A program made the position numbers and the translations under genes. Below are positions 7,630 through 15,412 of a stretch of 64,000 nucleotides of DNA, piece by piece. This stretch comes from Sphingomonas sp. RIT328 (GTDB taxonomy: Bacteria > Pseudomonadota > Alphaproteobacteria > Sphingomonadales > Sphingomonadaceae). Under the pieces are notes generated by a model. It did not search any database, had not been told where the DNA came from, and saw nothing but the letters and a program-made list of their open reading frames with translations. The stretch spans positions 1-64,000 of the forward strand of contig NZ_JFYV01000053.1 in assembly GCF_000632225.1 (NCBI RefSeq), in the 5' to 3' direction. Every line of letters begins with the position of its first letter. Within the stretch, counting starts at the first letter, position 1.

Positions 7630-9046
7630 CGCGGCGCGCCAGCCACGCCAGCGCCGGCACCGCCAACACCGCCCACAGCGCGAACCCGGCCCATGGACTC
7701 CAGCCGAACCATTCGCTCGGCACCGTCCGCAGCAGCCCGCGCGCAAAGGCGACGGCGACCCACTGCCCGACCGGGAAGGTGACGAGCGGCGGCGTATAGA
7801 TTTCGGCCGCGGCGATCATTGCATTGACCGCGATCGACAGCGTCAGCAGCAGCGTCATCGCCAGCCGCTCGCCGCGTCCCCCCGCCCGCCACCATTCCGC
7901 CGCCAGCCCGAGCGCGAGCGGCGCCACCGCCGGGATCAGGAAGCGCGGGCCGGTGGTGTTGCCGCCGTCCCAGTACACATAGGCGGCATTGACCAGCAGC
8001 ACGATCAGCGCCGTCGCGATCGCGGTGATCGCCAGCGCGCGCCGCTCCGGCCGCCGCAGCCAGGCGACGAGGCCGAGCGGCGCGAGCAGCAGCACCGGCG
8101 CGACCCAGACGAGCCCGAGCTGGAAGCTGAACAGCACCGCGCGCATCACCGTCAGCCGCGGCCAGCCTAGCCCGAACAATCCCTGATGCATCCCTTCCCA
8201 GCCGACCACGCCCGAATAGCCGACGCGGAACGGCGTGCCGAAAGCGATGATATTATACGCGGCGAGCGGCAACAGCGCGACGATCCCCGCCGCCACGGCG
8301 ATGCCGGCGAGCCGCAGCAAATCGGCACGGTCGCGCAGCTGCCACAGCGCCCACAGCCCGATCGGCACCGCGGCGAGCACCGCCTGATGCTCGACCACCA
8401 CCGCCCAGCCGAGCGCCGCCCCGGCGATCGCGGCATACCGCCGCGTGCCGCTTCGCCCGCCGCTGCCGCGCCAGATCGCCCAGAAGGCCACCCCATAGCA
8501 ATCGGCGACGACGGCATGGCCGAGCAGCGTGGTCGACCAGCCCCATATCGGTGTGCCGAGCGCATAGCCGAGCGCCGCGAACAGCCCGGCGGCGGCGCTG
8601 CCGGTCAGCCCCATGCCGAGGTCGAACAGCAGCACCGCGGCGAGCGCGGTCAGCACCGCCGGCCCGATCGCGACCGCGATGCGGGTGCGCAAGCGCAGAT
8701 AGGTTTCGAATTCCGGTCCGCCGGGGACGGCACCGAAATCGGCGGCGCGGGTGCCGGTGACGGCATCGGCGATCCACACCGCGGGCAGCGCGGCCAGCGT
8801 CATCCCCGGCGCCTTGTCGAGATAGGCGTGACCGGCGAAGCTCGCCTTGTCGATGGTGAGCGCGGCGAATTCATCGATCGTCGCGTCGCCGTCCTCGACC
8901 AGGCTGATCGCCGCGAACAACCGCGTCGCGTTATTCGGGTTGAGCTCCCACGAGCCGAACCAGGCGCAGCTGAACCAGACGAGCGCGAACAGCAGGATGC
9001 GGACGGGGCGCATCGCGCGTCGCGCCGGTTCAGTCGTAATCGTCAT
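7613..9046 (-). CDS. Polytopic membrane protein, glycosyltransferase-like
   Basis: A 477-aa protein with about 10-12 predicted membrane helices, starting with a short cytoplasmic basic stretch (RRAMRPVRILLF). The first periplasmic loop carries acidic and aromatic residues (LVEDGDATIDEFAALTIDKASFAGHAYLDKAPG), an arrangement reminiscent of GT-C, lipid-linked sugar transferases, but no decisive motif is present. The function is therefore left open. It is transcribed toward dedA and overlaps its 3' end by 17 bp. The 140 bp upstream (9047-9186) show no gene. Confidence 0.8.
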   Translation of the reverse strand: MTITTEPARRAMRPVRILLFALVWFSCAWFGSWELNPNNATRLFAAISLVEDGDATIDEFAALTIDKASFAGHAYLDKAPGMTLAALPAVWIADAVTGTRAADFGAVPGGPEFETYLRLRTRIAVAIGPAVLTALAAVLLFDLGMGLTGSAAAGLFAALGYALGTPIWGWSTTLLGHAVVADCYGVAFWAIWRGSGGRSGTRRYAAIAGAALGWAVVVEHQAVLAAVPIGLWALWQLRDRADLLRLAGIAVAAGIVALLPLAAYNIIAFGTPFRVGYSGVVGWEGMHQGLFGLGWPRLTVMRAVLFSFQLGLVWVAPVLLLAPLGLVAWLRRPERRALAITAIATALIVLLVNAAYVYWDGGNTTGPRFLIPAVAPLALGLAAEWWRAGGRGERLAMTLLLTLSIAVNAMIAAAEIYTPPLVTFPVGQWVAVAFARGLLRTVPSEWFGWSPWAGFALWAVLAVPALAWLARRVSRAA

Positions 9047-9186
9047 CGTCGCCCCTCAACACGCCCGCCGATCCGTCGCTCGCCGTTCAGATGGCGGCGT
9101 CGGGTGCCGTGGCATGCCCGTAACCATAAACGGCCCCGGCGGTAATGGTCGAGGGCGGGTGGTCGATCACGCGACGACGTGCCGCG

Positions 9187-9669
9187 TCAGGGCAGCCGTG
9201 CCTCTTCCGCCTTGCGCGCCTGATTCTCCTTGCGCGCGGCGCGGGCGCTTTGCAGGAAGCAGCCGGTCTGGCCGCCGGCGCCGACGGTCGAGCAGCTGCC
9301 GGTGCTGTTGGCGCCGACGCCCGCGTCGAGCGTCCCCTGCGCGCGCGCCGCCCAGCTTTCGTTCTGCGGCGTCACCTGGAATTCGCGCAGTTCCTTGGGC
9401 ACGCGATATTGCTCACGCGCGCTGCGCCGTTCGCAGACCACGATCTCCGCGCCGTCATTGTTGGTCGGGCAGCGTTCGTTGCCGTAGAGCACCAGTACGC
9501 CGTTGACCGGGGCGCGCTTGGCGACCTCGCCCGGCGTCGCGATCACCACCGGCTTGGCGGTGCCGGGGCCGGCGGGGGTCTGGGTCACCTGCGCCGCACC
9601 GGGCCTGGCCTGTTGCGCCAGCGCCGGCATGGCGCTCGTCAGCACCGCGATGGCGACGATGATACGCAT
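9187..9669 (-). CDS. Exported hypothetical protein
   Basis: A 160-aa protein with a clear signal peptide (MRIIVAIAVLTSAMPALAQQ, cleavage after ALA), so probably periplasmic. The mature part is hydrophilic and has four cysteines: NERCPTNN, VVCERRS, GSCSTVG and TGCFLQS, which could pair as disulfides; dsbB lies two genes upstream. The C-terminus is charged (ARKENQARKAEEARLP). The start at 9669 is preceded by GAGAGGAG at good spacing. It is co-directional with coq7, 11 bp downstream of it. No domain is recognised. Confidence 0.8.
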   Translation of the reverse strand: MRIIVAIAVLTSAMPALAQQARPGAAQVTQTPAGPGTAKPVVIATPGEVAKRAPVNGVLVLYGNERCPTNNDGAEIVVCERRSAREQYRVPKELREFQVTPQNESWAARAQGTLDAGVGANSTGSCSTVGAGGQTGCFLQSARAARKENQARKAEEARLP

Positions 9670-9680
9670 GGATGCTCCTC

Positions 9681-10244
9681 TCAAATCCGCTTCGCCGCGG
9701 CGATCGCCACCTTGCAGCCGAGCCGGATCAATCCGCTCAGCACCGGATAGGCGACGGCGTTTTCGGCACCGTTGGCGAGCGCATGATCGCGGTGCTCGAG
9801 CTCCTCGGCCTGGAATTCGAGGATCGCGGCGGACAATTCGGGTTCGCTCGACCCGAGGTCGTCGATCTGCTGCTGGTAATGTTTGTCGATCTCGGTCTCG
9901 ACCGCAGCGGTGCAGGCCATGGCGGCATTGGGACCGATCGCCGCGGTGATCGCGCCAAGCGCGAAGCCCGCCTTGTCCCAGAACGGCTGGAACAGCGTCG
10001 GCCGCACGCCGCGCTTGACGATCAGGTCGTCGAAGAAGGCACGGTGCCGCTCCTCCTGGCTCGCCATATGATGGATCGCGCGGCTGGCGGGATGGCGGTC
10101 GCCGAGCAGGGCGAGTTGCCCCGCATAGATGCGGATCGCGCCGAACTCGCCTGCCTGATCGACGCGGATCATCGCCTCGGTCGGCTCGCGCCGGTCGCCG
10201 GGGCGCCAGCGGGGCGGCGGCAGGGTCGCAGTGTCGGCAGTCAT
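9681..10244 (-). CDS. coq7: Demethoxyubiquinone hydroxylase Coq7
   Basis: A 187-aa di-iron monooxygenase that hydroxylates C6 of demethoxyubiquinone late in ubiquinone synthesis, at the membrane surface. Likely iron ligands are visible: E33 (AGEFGA), E64 and H67 (EERH), E116 (VETEID), and E148 and H151 (EELEH). Length and motif order match the family. Its ATG overlaps the stop of the dsbB-like gene (ATGA), indicating translational coupling. Another ubiquinone hydroxylase of UbiH type lies at 36.7-37.9 kb. Confidence 0.95.
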   Translation of the reverse strand: MTADTATLPPPRWRPGDRREPTEAMIRVDQAGEFGAIRIYAGQLALLGDRHPASRAIHHMASQEERHRAFFDDLIVKRGVRPTLFQPFWDKAGFALGAITAAIGPNAAMACTAAVETEIDKHYQQQIDDLGSSEPELSAAILEFQAEELEHRDHALANGAENAVAYPVLSGLIRLGCKVAIAAAKRI

Positions 10245-10723
10245 CGCGCTTTCCTCATCAGCCACAGGATCACCGCCGCGCCGCCGAGCGACAGGATCGC
10301 ATTGAACCCGGCGAGCGAAATGCCCGCGAACGTCCATTGCGCGACGTCGCAGCGGACCACCGGCGCCTTCATCAACGCCGCCAGCCGCGCATCGGGTCCG
10401 AGCCCGCGCAGGTCGACCGTCTGGGTGCAGGCGGTGAAGCCGTTCCACCAATGATATTCGACACCGGCATGCGCCACGCCAATCGCGCCCGACGCCGCGA
10501 TCAGCAGCGCCGCGATCACCACCAGCGTCCGCGCCAGCCGCGGTGCCGGCAGCAGGAAGGTGAGCAGCGCGACGACCAGCGCCGCATAATGCGGCCAGCG
10601 CTGCCAATGGCACATCTCGCACGGGTAGAGATGGCCGATGAGCTGCGATCCCCAGGCGCCGGCGAGCAGCGCCGCGGGCAGCAGCAGGGCGATCCAGCGG
10701 GCGAGACGCGCGGTGCCGGTCAT
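10241..10723 (-). CDS. DsbB-family disulfide bond formation protein
   Basis: A 160-aa inner-membrane protein with four predicted helices. DsbB reoxidises DsbA and passes electrons to quinone. The two expected cysteine pairs are present: C35-x2-C38 (PCEMCHW) and C99 ... C125 (ACTQ and VRCD). It overlaps coq7 by 4 nt and starts 7 nt after the CtpA-type protease gene ends, so the three are probably one operon. Pairing of a quinone-dependent oxidase with coq7 is suggestive but may only reflect gene order. Confidence 0.9.
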   Translation of the reverse strand: MTGTARLARWIALLLPAALLAGAWGSQLIGHLYPCEMCHWQRWPHYAALVVALLTFLLPAPRLARTLVVIAALLIAASGAIGVAHAGVEYHWWNGFTACTQTVDLRGLGPDARLAALMKAPVVRCDVAQWTFAGISLAGFNAILSLGGAAVILWLMRKAR

Positions 10724-10730
10724 CGCCCGA

Positions 10731-12104
10731 TCACTTCACCTTGGCGGCGGGCGTCGCCGCGGGCACCGGCAGCTTGGGCCGGGTCGCCGCGGCGACCTGC
10801 GCCGGGCCGCCGAGCCGCGCCACCGTCTTCAGCGCATAATAGAGCTGGAAATCGTCGATCCCCTGCTTCTTGAGCTGATCGGCGGTCATCGCGAAGCGCG
10901 GATCCTCCTTGGTATCCTCCTCGAGGATCTTGTTGTCGGCCTTGACCTCGTTGATCAGGTGGCGGCGCAGGTCCGCCTCGCGGAACACCGGGCGCGACTT
11001 GAAGTCGGGATCGCTGAGCTGCGGCACCTTGATGTCCGGCTCGATCCCGCCCTCCTGCACACTCCGTCCGGACGGGGTGTAGTAGCGCGCGGTGGTGAGG
11101 CGCAGCGCGGTCTGCGGGCCGAGCTGGAGCAGCGTCTGCACCGATCCCTTGCCGAAGCTGCGCTCGCCCATCACCAGCGCGCGGTGATGATCCTGCAACG
11201 CGCCGGCGACGATCTCCGAGGCGGAGGCGGTGCCGGGGTTGGTCAGCACCACCACCGGCAGGCCATGCGCGTCGTCACCGGGCTTGGCGAAGTACCGCTC
11301 GATGTCGGTCTTCTCGCGGCCGCGCTGCGAGACGATCTCGCCATGGTCAAGGAAGGCGTCGCTCACCGCGATCGCCTGGGTCAGCAACCCACCGCCATTG
11401 TCGCGCAGATCGACGACATAGCCGAGCGGCCGATGGCCGAGGCTCTTGTCGATCGCCATGATCGCCGCGCGCGTATCGGCGCCGGTGCTTTCCGAGAAGG
11501 TGTTGATGTTGACGTAGCCGACGTCGCCGCGCACCTCCCATTTCACCGGCTTCTGGGTGATGACCTCGCGGTTCATCGTCACCTCGACCGGCTTGTCCTG
11601 ACCGGGACGCACCAGAGTAAGGCTGACCTTGCTGCCCGGCTTGCCACGCATCAGCGCGACCGCCTCGTCCAGCGTCTCGCCGTAGATCAGCTTGCCGTCG
11701 ATATGGGTGATATAGTCGCCCGACTTGACGCCGGCGCGATAGGCGGGCGTGTCCTCCTGCGGCGCCACCACCTTGACCGCGCCGTCCTCCATCTGGACGG
11801 TGAGGCCGAGGCCGCCGTAATTGCCCTCGGTCTGGATGCGCAGATTGTCGTAATCGAGCGCGTCGACATAGCTCGAATGCGGATCGAGGCTGGCGAGCAT
11901 GCCCTGGATCGCGCCCTTGATCAGCTTCTGGTCGTCGACCTTGTCGACATAGTCCGACTTGATGCGGTTGAAGACGTCGAGGAACTGGTCGAATTCGCGA
12001 TAGGTATCGGTATCGACCGCGGCCATCGCCTGTGTCGCGAGCGGAATGAGGCACAGCGAGCCAAGCAGGGCGGTCGCGGTAAGTAGCGGTAGCGGACGAG
12101 CCAT
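10731..12104 (-). CDS. S41 family C-terminal processing peptidase
   Basis: A 457-aa periplasmic protease of the CtpA/Prc type with a signal peptide (MARPLPLLTATALLGSLCLI ... AMA). Order of parts: helical N-terminal domain with FNRIKSDYVDKVDD, a PDZ domain (about 95-180; GLGLTVQMEDG ... GVKSGDYITHIDG), and the S41 catalytic core. The core includes LRDNGGGLL, the catalytic serine in NPGTASASEIVAG (about residue 296) and the catalytic lysine in SFGKGSVQT (about residue 321). The C-terminal Pro/Ala tail is low in complexity. Such proteases trim periplasmic and cell-wall enzymes, so the neighbouring degenerate LytM gene upstream is a plausible functional partner. Confidence 0.95.
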   Translation of the reverse strand: MARPLPLLTATALLGSLCLIPLATQAMAAVDTDTYREFDQFLDVFNRIKSDYVDKVDDQKLIKGAIQGMLASLDPHSSYVDALDYDNLRIQTEGNYGGLGLTVQMEDGAVKVVAPQEDTPAYRAGVKSGDYITHIDGKLIYGETLDEAVALMRGKPGSKVSLTLVRPGQDKPVEVTMNREVITQKPVKWEVRGDVGYVNINTFSESTGADTRAAIMAIDKSLGHRPLGYVVDLRDNGGGLLTQAIAVSDAFLDHGEIVSQRGREKTDIERYFAKPGDDAHGLPVVVLTNPGTASASEIVAGALQDHHRALVMGERSFGKGSVQTLLQLGPQTALRLTTARYYTPSGRSVQEGGIEPDIKVPQLSDPDFKSRPVFREADLRRHLINEVKADNKILEEDTKEDPRFAMTADQLKKQGIDDFQLYYALKTVARLGGPAQVAAATRPKLPVPAATPAAKVK

Positions 12105-12202
12105 CGAACATCCTGAAGGCGGAAGAGACCGCGTCCGTTTAGCCGCAATCTCCAGCGGGAGCAAAGCAGAGCGCGGCTGAACGAACGCTGACCTTCGCCG
12201 GC

Positions 12203-13384
12203 TCAGCCGAGCAGCGCGGCGATGTCCATCGGCCGGCCGCGGCGGCGCAGCTCGACGGTGATGCGCGCGGGTTCGCCGGGGGCGGCGCGGCCGAGCGGGG
12301 CGCCGGCGGCGAGCCGCTGACCCGCCCGCACCGCGAGCGGGCCGAGTCCGGTGACGAGGCTGGTCCAGCCGTCGCCGTGATCGATGATGACGATATCGCC
12401 ATAGCCGCGGAAGCGCCGCGCATAGCGGACGACGCCGGCGGCCGGTGCGATCACCGCGGCATCGTCGGCGACCGCGAAGGTCAGGCCGCGCGCGCGGACG
12501 CCGGCGTCGGACACTTCGTCGAGCCCGGTGACCAGCCGGCCGTGGACCGGCAGCCGATAGACGCCGTGCATCCGTACCGGCGCGACGCTGCCCGGCGCGA
12601 GCGGACGCGGCACCGGCCCGGGCAGCGCGGCGAGATCGGCGGCGGTGACACGCGCCGCATCGCCCGCGCCGAGCGAGTCGACGAGGTCGCGCGCCCGTTC
12701 GCCGAGCGCCAGCGCGCGATCCGACTCGCTCAAGGCGCTGCGGCCGAGCGTCTCGCTGCGCTGGCGGTGCGCCGCGGCGAGCCGGTCGAGCGCGGTGCGA
12801 TCCGCCTCCAGCCGCGCGCGCCCCTGGCGCAGCGCCGCCGCGGCCAGCGCCGCATCGCCCTGCAATGCCCGGGTCGCGCCGATCGCCTGCTGCACGCCCT
12901 GCGTCCGCGCCCGCACCACCGGCAGCACCCCGCCGAGCACGGCGCGGACGTGGACGAGATCGGCGATCGAACCCGGCTGCGCGACGGCGACCAGGGTCGG
13001 CCGGCGCGCGAGCGACGACAGGGCGGCGAGCAGCCGCGCGACCGGCGCCTGCTGCGCCGCGAGCCGCGCCTGCTGATCGGCGAGCAGTCGCGCGACGATC
13101 GCCTGCCGCGCGCGCGCGGCGACCAGTTCGGCCTCGGCCGCAGTGACCCGCGCGGCGAGCGCCGCTTCCTCGGCGCGCGCCTTGTCGGCCGCATCGCGTT
13201 CGGCGGCGGCGTCCCGTGCGAGATCGGCCGCGTGCCGGACGGCCTGCGCCGCATCGCGCTTGGCGGCGGCGAGTCGCTGCCGCTGATCGGCGAGGCTCTG
13301 CCCCGCGGCGGGCAGGCTCAACGCGGCGAGCGCCGCCACGAGCATCGCGCGGCGGCGGCGACGTGAGGGGCCGGTCACCCCCAC
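12203..13384 (-). CDS. EnvC-like murein hydrolase activator (degenerate LytM/M23)
   Basis: A 393-aa exported protein: signal peptide after RRRRR, a long coiled coil (about 30-260), then a C-terminal LytM-fold domain (about 275-393). Motifs of the fold are there (GVVRYARRFRGYGDIVIIDHGDG), but the metal ligands of active M23 peptidases are not: the first His/Asp pair is replaced (GRLVTGLDE) and the usual YAHL is TGLG. It therefore resembles EnvC, which activates amidases rather than cutting peptidoglycan itself. The start is a GTG immediately after the rlmH stop; an ATG 13 codons inside is an alternative. The 98 bp to the CtpA-type gene hold no obvious gene. Confidence 0.88.
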   Translation of the reverse strand: MGVTGPSRRRRRAMLVAALAALSLPAAGQSLADQRQRLAAAKRDAAQAVRHAADLARDAAAERDAADKARAEEAALAARVTAAEAELVAARARQAIVARLLADQQARLAAQQAPVARLLAALSSLARRPTLVAVAQPGSIADLVHVRAVLGGVLPVVRARTQGVQQAIGATRALQGDAALAAAALRQGRARLEADRTALDRLAAAHRQRSETLGRSALSESDRALALGERARDLVDSLGAGDAARVTAADLAALPGPVPRPLAPGSVAPVRMHGVYRLPVHGRLVTGLDEVSDAGVRARGLTFAVADDAAVIAPAAGVVRYARRFRGYGDIVIIDHGDGWTSLVTGLGPLAVRAGQRLAAGAPLGRAAPGEPARITVELRRRGRPMDIAALLG

Positions 13385-13807
13385 TCACCCCTCCCGGTGA
13401 TAGGGATGCCCGGCGAGGATCGACGTCGCCCGGAACAATTGCTCGGCGAGCATCGCGCGGGCGAGCAGATGCGGCCAGGTCGCGCGACCGAAGGACAGCA
13501 GCAGATCGGCCTCGGCGCGCTCGGCGTCGCCGAAACCGTCCGCCGCGCCGATCAGGAAGCGCACCTCGCGCGTGCCGGTGTCGCGCCAGCGTTCCAGCCG
13601 GCGCGCGAAATCGAGCGAGCCGAGCACCTCGCCCTTCTCGTCGAGCAGGACGCGGATCGTCTGCGCCTCCAGCGCGGGCAGCTTGCCGCCGGTATCGGGC
13701 AGCTCGGTGATCCGCATCGGCCAGCCGATCCGCTTGACATATCGCGCCACCAGATCGGCCTCGGGCGAGCGGCCGATCCGGCCGCGCGCGACGATATGCA
13801 GCAGAAT
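13385..13807 (-). CDS. rlmH: 23S rRNA pseudouridine-1915 N3-methyltransferase RlmH
   Basis: RlmH methylates pseudouridine 1915 in helix 69 of 23S rRNA, using SAM in a knotted SPOUT fold. The C-terminal half shows the family knot: VRFLIGAADGFG, LLSFGRATWPHLLARAMLAEQLFRA and the terminal GHPYHREG. The conserved N-terminus (LLHIVARGRIGRSPEADLVARY) is encoded but has no ATG, GTG or TTG before it: the candidates are ATT at 13807 or CTG at 13804 or 13801. The first in-frame common start, GTG at 13750, would delete the first beta strand. ATT gives 140 aa, close to other alphaproteobacterial forms. The gene begins 1 nt after the rsfS stop, so translation may be coupled. Confidence 0.88.
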   Translation of the reverse strand: MLLHIVARGRIGRSPEADLVARYVKRIGWPMRITELPDTGGKLPALEAQTIRVLLDEKGEVLGSLDFARRLERWRDTGTREVRFLIGAADGFGDAERAEADLLLSFGRATWPHLLARAMLAEQLFRATSILAGHPYHREG

Positions 13808-13808
13808 G

Positions 13809-14222
13809 TCAGGCCTCTGGCGCGGCGGCGGGCAGCGGCTTGAGCGACGACGAGACGGTATCGCCGAACTGCCACATCCGCTCCAGATTGTAGAAGGTGC
13901 GCACCTCCGGCCGGAACAGGTGGACGATCACGTCATTGGCGTCGATCAGCACCCAGTCGGCGGTCTGCAGGCCTTCGATCCGCACGGTGCGCTTGCACTC
14001 GGCCTTGATCTTCTCGGCGAGCTTGTTCGCCATCGAGGCGACCTGGCGCGTCGAGCGGCCGCTGGCGATGATCATGTGATCGGCGATCGTCGATTTGCCG
14101 GCGAGCGGGATGGTGATCACTTCCTCGGCCTGGTCGTCTTCGAGCGACGCCATGATCAGCCGATGCAGCGCCTCGACTTCGGCGGGATCGGCGGGACGCA
14201 CGGCATGGGGGTTAGTCGCCAA
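13809..14222 (-). CDS. rsfS: Ribosome silencing factor RsfS
   Basis: RsfS binds ribosomal protein uL14 and blocks subunit joining when nutrients are scarce. The 137-aa product contains the family core: DDQAEEVITIPLAGKSTIADHMIIASGRSTRQVASMA, the segment TADWVLIDANDVIVHLFRPEVRTFYNLERMW, and normal length. A TTG at 14222 is the likely start because AGGAG lies 5 nt upstream (AGGAGTCCCC-TTG); no ATG fits. Its first codons overlap the 3' end of nadD, the usual neighbour of rsfS. Confidence 0.92.
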   Translation of the reverse strand: MATNPHAVRPADPAEVEALHRLIMASLEDDQAEEVITIPLAGKSTIADHMIIASGRSTRQVASMANKLAEKIKAECKRTVRIEGLQTADWVLIDANDVIVHLFRPEVRTFYNLERMWQFGDTVSSSLKPLPAAAPEA

Positions 14223-14832
14223 GGGGACTCCTGGGTTGCTGGGCCGGATGGCGCCGGTGCCAGTCGGGATCGGCCGCTCGGGCCGCGGTGGCGGAAGTCG
14301 GGTCGGGGCGGAAGCGCAACAGCACGAGTGCCGGCAATCTCCACGTCGTCCAAAGCTTCGCGTGGCTTGCGGGCCGTTGGAAGCGCCGCAGCCAACCCAT
14401 GGCGACGCTCGCCCGGGCCTGATGTTCATACCCCGGACGCGCGATCACCGCAATCGGCATCGTACGCGCGATCTCGCGCCAGCCGCGCCAGCGATGGAAT
14501 TGCGCCAGGTTATCCGCGCCCATCAGCCAGATGAACTCGCGCCTGGGATAGCGCCGCTGCAACTTGCGCAGCGTATCGCGGGTATAGCGGGTGTGCATCC
14601 GCGCCTCGATATCGGTGGCGCGGATCGGCGCGCGGCGCGCCTGCGCCTGCGCCGAGGCGAGGCGGATCGCCAGCGGCGCCATGTCGCTCACCCCGTCCTT
14701 CAACGGGTTGCCCGGCGACACCAGCCACCAGCATTCGTCGAGGTCGAGCGCGCGAATCGCCGCCAACGTGATCGCCCGATGCCCGCGATGCGCCGGATTG
14801 AACGAGCCGCCGAGGATGCCGGTGGGGGTCAA
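14212..14832 (-). CDS. nadD: Nicotinate-nucleotide adenylyltransferase NadD
   Basis: NadD joins ATP and nicotinate mononucleotide to give deamido-NAD in NAD synthesis. The 206-aa protein has the nucleotidyltransferase signature GGSFNPAHRGHR (HxGH), the substrate loop WWLVSPGNPLKD, MGADNLAQFHRWRGW, and a C-terminal DPTSATAARA resembling the ISST/S-x-R motif. The start is a TTG at 14832 that overlaps the toxin stop (TTGA), giving MTPTGILGGSFNP; an upstream ATG is out of frame. The toxin-antitoxin pair therefore sits directly upstream in the same transcription direction and nadD translation may depend on it. Confidence 0.92.
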   Translation of the reverse strand: MTPTGILGGSFNPAHRGHRAITLAAIRALDLDECWWLVSPGNPLKDGVSDMAPLAIRLASAQAQARRAPIRATDIEARMHTRYTRDTLRKLQRRYPRREFIWLMGADNLAQFHRWRGWREIARTMPIAVIARPGYEHQARASVAMGWLRRFQRPASHAKLWTTWRLPALVLLRFRPDPTSATAARAADPDWHRRHPAQQPRSPLGD

Positions 14833-15110
14833 GAGATCATCCAGTTTTCGCGCCCGTGATGGACGCGGAGAATCTCCACACCTGCCGGCGCGACGCGGTA
14901 GAGCAAGAGATAATAGGTTCCGGGGACACGCCACTTGCGCTTGTCGTCTTCCATCCGGGGCCCGGCGTATGGATGCTCGGCAAGGAAACGGGCGGCCCGC
15001 ACCGCAGCGCGGCCGACATGATCGGCATGGGCGGGATCGTCCTGCGCGTAAAAGTCGTCGATGCCGGCGAGATCATCCAGCGCCCGGCGCGCCCAGATCG
15101 CGCGCCTCAC
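14829..15110 (-). CDS. RelE/ParE-family toxin
   Basis: A 93-aa basic protein of the RelE/ParE superfamily. Such toxins either cut mRNA on ribosomes (RelE) or poison DNA gyrase (ParE); sequence does not decide here. The N-terminal helix pair is ARRALDDLAGIDDFYAQDDPAHAD; the beta-sheet core holds GPRMEDDKRKWRVPGTYYLLLYRV and the conserved C-terminal ILRVHHGRENW. A GTG at 15110 overlaps the antitoxin stop (GTGA), typical of coupled toxin-antitoxin operons. It is inserted between proA and nadD, transcribed with nadD. Confidence 0.85.
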   Translation of the reverse strand: MRRAIWARRALDDLAGIDDFYAQDDPAHADHVGRAAVRAARFLAEHPYAGPRMEDDKRKWRVPGTYYLLLYRVAPAGVEILRVHHGRENWMIS

Positions 15111-15361
15111 TGTCGCTGGCGAGCCGCCACACGAGCCTCGAACCAGGCTTCCACTTCTTCCTGCGTATGGACCTCGCCGCGTTCGACGCAATCGATCCCT
15201 TCCTGCACGAAGGCGCGCCAATCGACGGCATCCTGGGTAGCCCGGCGGATCGCATCGGCGGCGAATTGCGGACCGCTGATGCCGCGGGCGCGAGCGAGAT
15301 CCTCCACCAGCGCCAGCGTTGCTGTGTCGAGCGGAGCGGTAATGGAGCCGGCGGCAGTCAT
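15107..15361 (-). CDS. Antitoxin of the ParD/RHH type
   Basis: An 84-aa protein upstream of and overlapping the toxin gene. It has a short N-terminal beta strand (SITAPLDTATLALVEDLARARGIS), a helix ending in IRRATQDAVDWRAFVQEGIDCVERGE, and an acidic C-terminal helix (HTQEEVEAWFEARVAARQRQ) likely to wrap the toxin. This matches ribbon-helix-helix antitoxins that repress their own operon; assignment rests partly on position. The ATG at 15361 is 51 bp after proA ends. Confidence 0.82.
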   Translation of the reverse strand: MTAAGSITAPLDTATLALVEDLARARGISGPQFAADAIRRATQDAVDWRAFVQEGIDCVERGEVHTQEEVEAWFEARVAARQRQ

Positions 15362-15412
15362 ATCCCTATCCTACGCCCGCCGATACTCGGCTTCAACCGA
15401 CACCACATGTCG

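Noticed and set aside
12377..13366. Long rightward Arg-rich frame opposite the EnvC-like gene
   Set aside because: Composition typical of antisense reading in GC-rich DNA and no ribosome-binding site.
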